DNA of 64,000 bases from Eurosta solidaginis (Eukaryota; Arthropoda; Insecta; Diptera; Tephritidae): contig NC_090322.1 of assembly GCF_040869045.1 (NCBI RefSeq), positions 169,460,672-169,524,671 on the forward strand, in the 5' to 3' direction. Under the pieces are notes generated by a model. The model made no database searches and was not told where the DNA came from. It saw nothing but the letters and a program-made list of their open reading frames with translations. This document shows, in pieces, positions 55,701 through 64,000 of the stretch. Position 1 is the stretch's first letter. Every line of letters starts with the position of its first letter. A program made the translations under genes and the position numbers.

Positions 55701-56002
55701 ACCTAAAGGACCAAATAATTACTAGTTCGATAGTAACTATATTTTCACTAATTCAAGACTCTTTGGGGTTCATATTTAATATTTAATGTATAAATGAGAA
55801 ATATGCTGTCTACAAAAAAAGGTGCTACTAGATTCAACAAATTCCGATTCTGAATACACATTTTAAAGCCTTTCCCTCACGTATACTGTATAGCACATAG
55901 GTAAGCAATTTGCTGGAAAAGTGTTTTACCAAGGAAATTATTTTACGATACGTTCATCAAAGTTCACTGGAAAACTACAAGCAACTTATAGTCAGTTCAT
56001 AT
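55701..56002. other. Intergenic sequence, nothing recognised
   Basis: No gene or repeat recognised up to the solo LTR. Confidence 0.3.
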
Positions 56003-56550
56003 TGTGGCGAATATTAACATCACTATGCTGTTAGTAAATAATCACAACAACAAAAACAGCAAGCAGCTACACTTATGTACATGTAGACATTAAAGCAAGC
56101 AGCCATACTTATGCACAATGCAACGAAAAATATTCCACACACATAACCAGCAGCTCGAAGTGAAGAGATTATCTCACATACACATATGTAGTCATCAGCT
56201 AAGAGCAGAAGTTGTTACTCACGCATACACACGTATATAGCTAAATATCCAAGTATGAGATACAACTGTTCCAGAAGGCAATGCCGTGAAAACTCTAGAC
56301 CTCAGGAGAAATATGCGAAAGAGGCAACAGAGAGTATAAATTCAGCACAAGCTGAGGAATAACTAATCAGTTTGATTTAAACACGCTAGTAGTAAAGTAT
56401 AATTGAAATTGTGAAGTACTACTCCCAAAGTAGTCTAAATAAAGACAATTTTGCAATACTGAATATTAGAGTTATTTATTCGACAGTTCAGCGATTCGAA
56501 CGTTGGCAGAAGGTGCATAATTATCGCGAACTCCCCAAAATTCGGTACAA
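56003..56550 (+). mobile_element. Solo LTR, diverged member of the 12.4-18.1 kb gypsy family, TSD ATAT
   Basis: 548 bp starting TGTGGCGAATATTAACATCA and ending AAAATTCGGTACA, flanked by ATAT on both sides. TATAAA is at 56335-56340 and AATAAAGAC near 56438. The last roughly 110 bp follow the same order as the other LTRs (ttatttattcgacagttcag, cgattcgaacgtt). Confidence 0.85.
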
Positions 56551-57088
56551 TATTAAACATGTATAAGTCCTTCAGAAAGCAATTTCGGGGAATCCGAAAC
56601 GTTGCATCGAAACTCGCAATGTTTTGTGAAGTTCAGAAAACTACAATTTAAGGTCAGAAAATTACAACTGAAGCTCAGAAAATTACAATTGACGCCTAGA
56701 TAGTCGATATTGAACATGTCTGTGTTTGTTGCACAAATTTTTAACATTTTCAAGTGAAACACGAAAGTAAGTAGCCCAAATTTTGTATATATAATGTATA
56801 ATTTTTTCCCGAACTAACCACAGTTAAACTCGCTTGAACGTAATACTTTTTATTATTGTGTGACGTTATCACACAATGAGATAGCTTGTGTAATTATTTA
56901 CATTACTCTTCATACAAAATTTTCACATGATTCACAAATTTCATTTATTTAGCGAAACAAATGAATGGATGAAGCGAATAGCGTAGTAAGCGCCAATCAT
57001 AAAATTTAGGATAAGCAAAGAAAAAATTTGTATTAAAAGGTACATCAGTATTTTTGGTTCTTTTTTGTTCACCTTATCACAAACTATA
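56551..57088. other. Intergenic sequence, nothing recognised
   Basis: Weak short direct repeats (gctcagaaaattacaa-type, 56640-56690) only. Confidence 0.3.
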
Positions 57089-57241
57089 TGTGACCCGGTC
57101 TATGAAAAGGTGGCTTATGACTCAAAAAAAAAAAAAAGAAGTGCACAAACGTCCTGAAGAAATGTATTGTTTATCTTTAACAGCTGATTCTCGCAATTTC
57201 TTTTTTGAGTCATAAGCTATCCTTTCATAGACCGAGTCACA
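57089..57241. mobile_element. MITE family B, copy B2 (153 bp)
   Basis: The ends TGTGACCCGGTCTATGAAAA and its near reverse complement are flanked by TA. The centre matches copy B1 (gtattgtttatctttaacag, ctcgcaatttcttttttgag). Confidence 0.85.
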
Positions 57242-58070
57242 TACATCCCATCTGGCTTGTTAATTCGTTAATCGGTATGAGCTAGAAGGTTCGACGTGGT
57301 CATATCAAACTACCGACTAACGAATTAGCGCAAGAGTTGTGAATATCGCTTATAATTGTAAATTTGATAATAAGTTTTGATGAAAGAGAGCAATTATTTG
57401 CAAGAAATCCGGTTTTGGAGAAATATTTTTTACAGCGTTATTCGCACATACCTATATGTATGTCTATTAGAGCGGGTCAAATATTTTTTCCATCAGGAGT
57501 ATAGCAAAAACGTAATCTACAGATGATTCTAAGAAAAATTGCTGAAGAGACCATAGCTCTTAACATCTGTTTCCAAACGTGTTATAGAATAAAAAACGTA
57601 AAGGTGTTATGGCTGTTACAGCAGAAAGTCGTGAAAAACAACCAAGAATGGAGAACGAAAAAGATTTTTAAAAATAATAACATAACATTACTTTTATTTT
57701 GAAAAATCCGGTAAATGGTCAATTCTAAGTAAAAAAATAATTTTTTAAATAAATTACATTAAAATTATAAAAATTGGGTTTTTTGCTTATTACTTCAAAA
57801 TATATATATTTTTTTTTTTTTTCTACTAAAACGAATTCGAAAAAAAAAACTGTCTGAATGAAAGTTGTTGAAAATGTTCTGAACTGAAGCTGTAAAAAAA
57901 AAAAATTGTCCATAAGAAATTTGTTAAAAATGATAATATAGTAGTTAAAAGTTCATTTTAGGCTAATTTCTCATAATTTAAGCCTGATATCTCTACTAAA
58001 ATTCAAAAATACTATAGATATTAATACAGATTCTGAAATGGTCGTAAAACACCTTTAAAGTAAGCCCAAT
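57242..58070. other. Intergenic AT-rich sequence with one small inverted repeat
   Basis: ttaattcgttaatcggta (about 57259) pairs with taccgactaacgaatta (about 57311), a stem of about 17 bp with a 35-bp loop. Otherwise AT-rich with long A/T runs (57810-57910), no genes. Confidence 0.4.
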
Positions 58071-58415
58071 ATTATTAAGAATTCATGAGCTTAACACTGG
58101 CTTATAATAATTCAATATTCAATTATTATGTTTTTCTAAGAAAAACTGAAAAGAAAGAAAGAAACATTTACTGGCATATTGCGATGGTACCATTTCGAAA
58201 ACCGCCACGAATTCATCGCGGTTCGAATCTCGGTGAAACCTTTGATAACATTACGAAATTGCCTGATGATGATTACGTTGGCGGTTTTCGAAATGGTACC
58301 ATCGCAATATGCTAGTAAATGTTTCTTTCTTTCATTTCAGTTTCTTTTAGAAAAACATAGTAATTGAATATTCAATTATTATAAGCCGGTGTTAAGCTCA
58401 TGAATTCTTAATAAT
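58071..58415. mobile_element. Foldback element (about 345 bp) with tRNA-like B box in the loop
   Basis: The left arm (58071-58205) and right arm (58279-58415) are about 95% inverted-identical by eye (attattaagaattcatgagc at the outer end; tggtaccatttcgaaaaccg at the inner end). The loop of about 75 bp contains gcggttcgaatctcggtga; ggttcgaatc matches the pol III B-box core. No coding content; the short ORFs are arm products. Confidence 0.82.
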
Positions 58416-58419
58416 AAGT

Positions 58420-58620
58420 ATAAATTCCTTCTTTTGGGTGTACGCCGTTGGCGTAGCCGGAGGCAGGCGGCGGGCTGCTCCCCCGTGCTAGCAGCTCCCC
58501 CGGTAGAAAACTGCCTACCGAGAAGGTTACTAGCAGATCCAGCGGGTCCAGTCGCCGCCCCAAAGCTACCCTAGAGGAAGTGATGGGCGATTTGAAAGAC
58601 TCCAATCAAAATCCTTAAAG
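58420..58620 (+). mobile_element. GC-rich fragment, possibly a LINE ORF1 start
   Basis: A GC-rich island in AT-rich surroundings. One + frame reads PKATLEEVMGDLKDSNQNP before a stop, a charged helical sequence that may be from a LINE ORF1; I cannot confirm this. Confidence 0.3.
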
Positions 58621-58840
58621 GAAGAGCAATCCAAACGTTTTACGCAGTAATTTTTTCAAAACATATAGCAATGACCTGTTCAATGCAAGGGAACAAAAAG
58701 AAAATGAGGGTAATTGACAGGATAATAGGAGAAATATGTTAAGAGATAGTTGAAGCGAGGACATAACAAGGTAAACCCCACAAATCGCTTCAGTACAGAT
58801 AACGTAAAGAAACGTTTAAAAGGTCATCATCTTCTTCATG
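58621..58840. other. Sequence between repeats, nothing recognised
   Basis: No feature recognised. Confidence 0.25.
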
Positions 58841-58905
58841 TTGTTGTTCTTGTAGCAGTGCTTAGCCCCATCCAATAGGTGTGACCGATCACAAATTGTC
58901 ATCAA
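58841..58905 (-). mobile_element. LINE 3' tail fragment
   Basis: gttgttgttcttgtagcagt and ccatccaataggtgtgacc match the 3' end of the LINE beginning at 58950 (reverse-complement tail). A very short 5'-truncated copy. Confidence 0.6.
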
Positions 58906-58998
58906 CGTTTTTGCTCTTCTGAAAAGTTACAATTATGTCGCTTAAAACATTATTGTTGTTGTTGTTGTAGCAATGCTCGCCCACCTAATAGCCTCGAC

Positions 58999-61900
58999 CG
59001 ATCACAAATTGTTATCAATATCCTCTAACGGGAGTCCAAGGAAACTTGCCGTTTCAACAGGGGTGGACCATAAGGAAAGGGGTGTTAGAGGCGTTGGATC
59101 CACATTGCAATTGAAGAGATGGTTGGTGTCATGTGGGGACACGTTGCAAGCGGGGCATACATTTTGTATGTCGGGGTTGATTCTGGATAGGTAAGAGTTT
59201 AACCTGTTACAGTATCCAGAACGAAGTTGAGCAAGAGTGACACGCGTTTCCCTGGGGAGTATGCGTTCCTCTTCCGCAAGTTTTGGATAATTTTCGTTAA
59301 GCACTGGATTCACCGGGCAATTCCCGGCATAAAGGTCCGACGCCTGTTTATGGAGTTCACCAAGGACCTGCTTGTGTTTTTTCACTTCATACGGCTGGGT
59401 TCTCAGGTGCCGTATTTCCTCAAAATGCTTACGGAGATGTCTGTTGGGATGCCCAGGTTTCTGGGTATTCAACAGGAACTGTTTGGTCAGCATCTCATTT
59501 CTCTCCCTGATGGGGAGTATTCTCGCCTCATTATGCAGATGGTGTTCTGGGGACATAAGACAGCCCGTGCCGATTCTGAGAGCAGTATTTTGGTAGGCCT
59601 GTAGTTTCCTCCAGTGGGTGATTTTTAGGCTTGGCGACCATATGGGTGACGCGTAGCACGTAATCGGCTGGCTAATTGCTTTGTATGTAGTCATGAGCGT
59701 TTCTTTATTTTTTCCCCAAGTACTGCCAGCGAGGGATTTGAGGATTATGTTACGGCTCTGAATTCTCGGAACGATTGCGGCTGCGTGCTCACCAAAATGT
59801 AGATCCTGATCAAACGTCACACCGAAGATTTTGGGGTGTAGGACAGTCGGTAGCGTAGTGCCATGTTGTTGTTGTTGTTGTAGCGATAAGGTTGCTCCCC
59901 GAAGGCTTTGGGGAGTGTTATCGATGTGATGGTCCTTTGCCGGATACAGATCCGGTACGCTCCGGTACCACAGCACCATTAAGGTGCTGGCCCGACCATC
60001 TCGGGAACGATTTATGTGGCCACATTAAACCTTCAGGCCATCCCCTCCCTCCCCAACCCCAAGTTCCATAAGGAGCTTAGGGTCGCCAGAGCCTCGTCTG
60101 TTAGTGAAACAGGATTCGCCGCGGATAGGTGAGGTTGACAATTGGGTTTGGAGAAGCTATATGTTGCGCTGGCAACCTGCAGGGTTGCGCTACACAGCCC
60201 CTTGAATCTGGTATTTTAGTCGCCTCTTACGACAGGCATACCTACCGCGGGTATATTCTGACCCCCCTAACCCGCTGGGGGAAGCGTAGTGCCATCGACG
60301 TGGATGTTCAAAATTGTCGACATTTGGGGCTTCCATGTTGTAAATAAGGTCGCGGAAGATTTAGTCGGCGATAATGCCAGGTTACGCGAGGCGAAAAAAC
60401 TGGAGAGATCAGGGAGGTAGCCGTTTATTTTATTGCATAGCGCATCGATCTTTGGGCTTGGGCCTGTGGCCATTATTGTGCAGTCATCGGCGTAGGAAAC
60501 GATTGTGACTCCTTCCGGTGGTGAAGGTAGCTTAGATATGTAGAAATTAAACAAAAGTGGGGATAGGACACCACCCTGTGGCACCCCTTGTTTAATTCTC
60601 CTTGGTTTTGATGTTTCGTTTCTAAATTGCACCGATGCCTGCCGACCACCCAGATAATTTGCGGTCCACCTTTTAAGACATGGGGGAAGGGTAGAACCTT
60701 CCAGGTCCTGCAGTAACGAGCCATGGGTGACCGTATCGAAAGCTTTTGATAGGTCTAGCGCTACGAGTACTGTTCTATGGTGGGGGTATTGATTTAAACC
60801 GCAATTTATCTGGGTGCTAATGGCATTTAGCGCGGTGGTAGTGCTATGGAGTTTTCTGAAGCCATGCTGATGAGGGGCTAGCTGCAAATTTGCTTGGAAA
60901 TAAGGGAGCAAAATGGCTTCAAGCGTCTTTGCCACTGGCGATAGGAGAGATATCGGACGATTCGACTCACCTATTTTAGCTGGTTTCCCAGGCTTTAGTA
61001 GCGGGACCACCTTGGCCATTTTCCATTTCTCAGGTATGACAAAGGTGGAAAGAGACAGATTGAGGACATGCGCTAAATATTTGAAACCCTCTTTCCCTAG
61101 GCTTTTAAGCATCGGCATGGCTATGCCGTCTGGGCCCACTGTTTTGGATGGTTTAGCACGACCAATGGCGTCCTCAACCTCTTTAGCGGTGATGGTGATT
61201 GGTGAAGCACTGAATTTGTGTTTATGTGCATGTCTATTGGCTCTCCGTCTATCTTTGTCGACCGTAGGATGCATTATATATTGTCGGCAGAAAGCGCTCG
61301 CGCATTTTTTCGCGTCCGACAGCACTTTGTCGCCAAAGGCGATGGAAACTTTGTCTTTGTGCTTAGTCGGATTCGAAAGGGACTTTACGGTGGACCAAAG
61401 TTTACCCACACCGGTAGAGAGGTTACAACCCCTTAGGTGCTCCTCCCATTCCGCCCGCTTGTGTTCATCCACAAGCAATCTGATGCGTTGGTTTATATCC
61501 CTTATTTGGGGGTCGCCTGGACCAAGCTGTCTTATAAGGTCACGTTCTCTCGCTAAGTTTGCGGCCTCCGCCGGGAAGTGGGGCCGGATTTCGGCAATTC
61601 TCTCGGCGGGAATGAAAAGTGCCGAGGCGGATTTAATGACCTTACGGAAGGCACGCTCCCCTTGGCGGGCATCAGTCGGGATAGGGAGGGCAGCAAAGCG
61701 GCTGTTTGTAAAGGATTTATATTCTTCCCACTTCCCTTTTTTGAAGTTTATGAAAGTGCGTTTTTCAGTGAAGATGAAGTCGGCGGTACGCTCAAGCGAA
61801 ATAAGTATGGGCAGGTGGTCGGATGCCAATGTTACCATCGGCTGCCAGTTGACGCAGTTTACGAGTTCTGCGCTCACGATTGAGATATCTGGCGAGCTGT

Positions 61901-62440
61901 GACAGCTTCCTACCATACGTGTGGGGGCGTCTCCGTTTATTGTGCAGAACGTCGTTTCTTCTATTTGATCCGCCAACATCTCACCCCTACTGTCCGCCCG
62001 CAAGTTTGAATGCCATATATCATGATGGGCATTGAAATCACCTAAGATAATGCGATTGTTGCCAGTGAGTAAGGCCCTGATATTAGGGCGGTATCCACTG
62101 GGGCAAAAGGTGGCAGGAGGGATGTAGATGTTGATGATTTCTAGGTTTGCATCGCCTGACCGGACAGATAGGCCTTGACGTTCTAAAACATTGTCCCTGC
62201 GGTCGACGCCAGGATCAAATATATAATATTGCACAGAGTGGTGTATGATAAACGCGATACCGCCTCCATTTCCGCTCTCGGGGTCTTCCTGTGGACGTTA
62301 TACCCAGAGCAGGTCTGCAATGCAGATCTTGCTGTGAGTTTAGTCTCTTGAATCGCAGCAATGCGGATGTTGTGCCGCTTCATGAAATCGACTATCTCCG
62401 TAATCTTCCCAGTTAGTCCATTACAGTTTAACTGCAGGAT
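58999..62440 (-). pseudogene. LINE ORF2 remnant: APE endonuclease and reverse transcriptase
   Basis: The endonuclease starts with ILQLNCNGLTGKI and AAIQETKLT, then (after a frame change near 62235) LGDFNAHHDIWHS and SDHLPILISLE. RT motifs follow: PSKTVGPDGIAMPMLKSLG, HQHGFRKLHSTTTAL, VALDLSKAFDTVTHGSLL, QGVPQGGVLSPLLFNFYIS and VSYADDCTIMA (about 60480). The frame breaks at the SINE (60282) and resumes [20 protein letters not shown] on the far side. A thumb region and a knuckle CPACNVSPHDTNHLFNC precede the stop near 59001. No RNase H. The catalytic YADD is intact, but frameshifts and the insertion inactivate it. Confidence 0.87.
59865..60282 (-). mobile_element. SINE-like element C, copy C4 (418 bp, perfect 13-bp TSD)
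   Basis: Flanked by agcgtagtgccat on both sides (59852-59864 and 60283-60295). In sense (- strand) it starts CCCCCAGCGGGTTAGGGGGG, has GGCGACTAAAATACC, hairpins around CGGATCTGTATCCGG and CTCCCCAAAGCCTTCGGGGAG, and ends CTTATCGCTACAACAACAAC. No coding capacity. Copies C1, C2a, C2b, C3 and a short C5 are in the window. Confidence 0.9.
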
Positions 62441-62625
62441 TCTGAAGTGCATAAGGGGAGACGTCGCCACTATGGGGGTAAGTGACGGGTGACTACGCCT
62501 GGGTTGTGGAAGGCCAGGACGCAATTGCTGTTGTGGCCCTGGGACTGGGCGTCCTTGGGCAAGTATTGGGGTACCCGGATGATTTGGGTTTGCGCGATGA
62601 AACCCGTCGGGGGGTTGCCGTCGCG

Positions 62626-63371
62626 GAGACCAGAACATCTAGGAAAGTGGCACCACCCAAGGCAGGAGCTGCATTGGGCGGATGTCGCAAACCTATATAT
62701 TCTGTGCTGGCAGACGGTGCAAACGGAGGTAGGGACTAAGAGTCTGCTTCCCTGACCTGCACGATTGCTGCCGGAAAAGAAGGGGGGGTGGGGGAGAAGA
62801 CGGGGGCAGGGGCTGATGCACAGCATTGCTACCAACTCTACTACGAAGGTAGTAGTTATGAGTGGTGCTGTTTGAGTTGTTGGCGCCGTGGGGCGCGAGC
62901 AGCAGCAGGTACTTGTTGTGGCTTGCTGGGCAGCGGGGCTGCAGGAAGGTAGGGGGGGGGCGCTAAGGCGTAGACTACGGGACCCCTTGGGCGTGAACAG
63001 CAAGGAGCCACAAAAGATTTATAAAAGTTACGTGGACGTCGGGTTTTGGGATCAAGCCCAGAACAACCTGTCCGATGCAACCATCCCTTGCACGAGACAC
63101 ACTGAACAGAGTATGACCGTCCTAAAAAGATTCTTTTCCGGCAGATGCAGCAAAACCATTTCTCAGGACCGGGGTCAGGAGACGGACCCGGATTGGATTC
63201 GATGCCTTCCCGGAGTAAGAGAATATGGAGCAGTCCTGCTGCAAGGAGCTGCTGGGAGGATGACAATTTGTGGGAGGGACGAAACAAATTAGATGGGGTC
63301 ACACTGAAATGACAGTCCTTGGTCGGGAAAAATCCCGAGGCGCTCCGGTACATAGAACCGACTGCGATCAT
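62626..63371 (-). pseudogene. LINE ORF1-like region: 2A-like motif and two PHD-type zinc fingers
   Basis: From the upstream frame (63371-62856): LLLREGIESNPGP at about 63221-63183 resembles the 2A ribosome-skipping motif (D-V/I-E-x-N-P-G-P), with Gly in place of the usual Asp. It is followed by a zinc finger CCICRKRIF, QCVSCKGWLH, CSGL and CC (about 63152-62990). After a frame change, a second finger of the same type (CTVCQHRIY, QCSSCLGWCHFPRCSGL, about 62721-62626) follows. Between them is an Ala/Pro/Gln-rich linker. Such 2A-plus-PHD arrangements are known in CR1/L2-type LINEs. Confidence 0.75.
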
Positions 63372-63404
63372 TCGTCAAATAAAGAAAAATAATAAATATT
63401 AATC

Positions 63405-63465
63405 ATGTTATCATCATCTATAACACTCCCCAAAACCTGCGAGGAGTTTCTTTAAAATTACAAGA
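63405..63465 (+). mobile_element. SINE-like element C, copy C5 (3' remnant)
   Basis: ctataacactccccaaaacc and gcgaggagtttctttaaaat match the last roughly 60 bp of the family, diverged. Confidence 0.55.
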
Positions 63466-63598
63466 ATAAGGAGGAACTAGCGCTGGGCATTATACGGAGC
63501 ACTGTCACTTGCCACTTCTACAAGTAATACAAGTGACAGTGTAATTTTTGCCATCACCCAAAAAAACAAAACTTTGAGTCATTCTGGTCCAACTTTGA

Positions 63599-64000
63599 CC
63601 TGGGGTGGCTTTCCATAATTCGATAGTCGACACTCGTTAGCTTGATACTTTAATTCGATATCGAACGCTCGACGACACAGTTTATGTTTACGTATTTCAA
63701 TTTGAGTACATTTTTCTCGTGTATCAAAAAGTTTTTTGAAAGTATATTGGAATCATCAAAATAATTTCAATAAGGAAAAGTGTTTGTTTGCTGACTCCTT
63801 AGCTTAAAATTATTCCTCAAATAATCGCAAAAGCATTAAAAACTCTAGCTTACGAAAAGCAATTCGACACCTAAGGTGCTATCGAACAGATTGTATCGAA
63901 CGTTCGATACGACGCGACGAGATTTTGTGTTACCGAACGCAAAAACGATTATTTGATACTCGTTTTTATTCGATATCGAATTACGGAAAGCCACCCCTGG
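63599..64000. mobile_element. TIR element ending at the window edge (about 400 bp), hAT-like ends
   Basis: The left end is cctggggtggctttccataa and the right end ttacggaaagccacccctgg, with about 26 bp of inverted repeat, then subterminal attcgatatcgaa palindromes. CAGGGGTGGC-type ends are typical of hAT MITEs. The target duplication cannot be seen because the window ends here. Confidence 0.78.

Larger units (their letters stand above)
58950..63390 (-). mobile_element. Near-full-length LINE (jockey/CR1-like) with 2A-like and PHD segments, split by a SINE
   Basis: Read on the - strand: a 5' UTR-like stretch (63390-63372), an ORF1-like region with a 2A-like motif and two PHD-type fingers, an APE endonuclease, an RT, a C-terminal CCHC-like knuckle, then a short 3' UTR and a CAA-repeat tail (gctacaacaacaacaacaat, about 58955-58975). 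Frame changes occur near 62950, 62640 and 62235, and the RT is split by the 418-bp insertion at 59865-60282. No poly(A) tail; the 3' end is (CAA)n. Confidence 0.87.

Noticed and set aside
60913..61902. 329-codon + strand ORF
   Set aside because: It is the antisense shadow of the LINE RT on the - strand, which carries all the recognisable motifs.
1..64000. CRISPR array, bacterial operon or horizontally acquired bacterial gene
   Set aside because: No regularly spaced identical repeats with unique spacers and no intron-free prokaryote-like gene cluster were seen; the tandem repeats present are minisatellite or leader duplications.

Overview
This window looks like dipteran (higher fly) nuclear DNA. 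It is AT-rich, has GT-AG introns including two very short ones (59 and 93 bp), and carries two conserved single-copy genes with fly-like sequence embedded in dense, nested transposable elements. The repeat repertoire looks like a tephritid or related acalyptrate fly, but that is recollection and was not tested.

Two cellular genes converge. On the + strand, the C-terminal 1,301 codons of mus101 (the TopBP1 homologue, with BRCT repeats, involved in replication and the ATR checkpoint) occupy five exons at 4629-9383; the 5' exons lie off the left edge. On the - strand, a complete Gapvd1 gene (the RAP6/RME-6 family, with an N-terminal RasGAP domain and a C-terminal VPS9 Rab5-GEF domain) runs from an ATG at 53706 to a stop at 12023. 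Its ten exons join in phase at every junction and give 1,931 codons. No reading-frame damage was found in either gene.

The remaining sequence is mostly mobile DNA inside introns. 1-4358 is a decayed Ty3/gypsy gag-pol remnant split by a tRNA-derived SINE. A near-perfect hairpin MITE lies inside a mus101 intron. 12400-18056 is a second decayed gypsy element; its LTR family recurs as two solo LTRs (30076-30587 and 56003-56550), each with a 4-bp target duplication. Five copies of a roughly 1.1 kb AT-rich dispersed repeat, several TIR/foldback elements, hAT remnants and LINE fragments fill Gapvd1 introns. 33505-34826 is a GC-rich, minisatellite-bearing element that looks like a solo LTR. 43718-52949 is a nearly full-length env-bearing gypsy element (errantivirus type) with 452-bp LTRs and a TACA duplication, inserted into a LINE reverse transcriptase. 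58950-63390 is a LINE with 2A-like and PHD-like segments, split by a 418-bp SINE-like element with a perfect 13-bp target duplication.

The observations most worth following are: the array of stem-loops sharing a CATAAGAACAC-type loop in the errantivirus leader; the 418-bp SINE-like family that shares its CAA-repeat 3' tail with the LINE it interrupts, with a second LINE fragment in the window preserving the empty site; a SINE family whose head resembles tRNA-Gly; and a foldback element with a pol III B-box-like sequence in its loop. No CRISPR array, rRNA gene, functional tRNA gene or bacterial-type operon was seen. Element boundaries are read by eye and may be off by a few bases to tens of bases.
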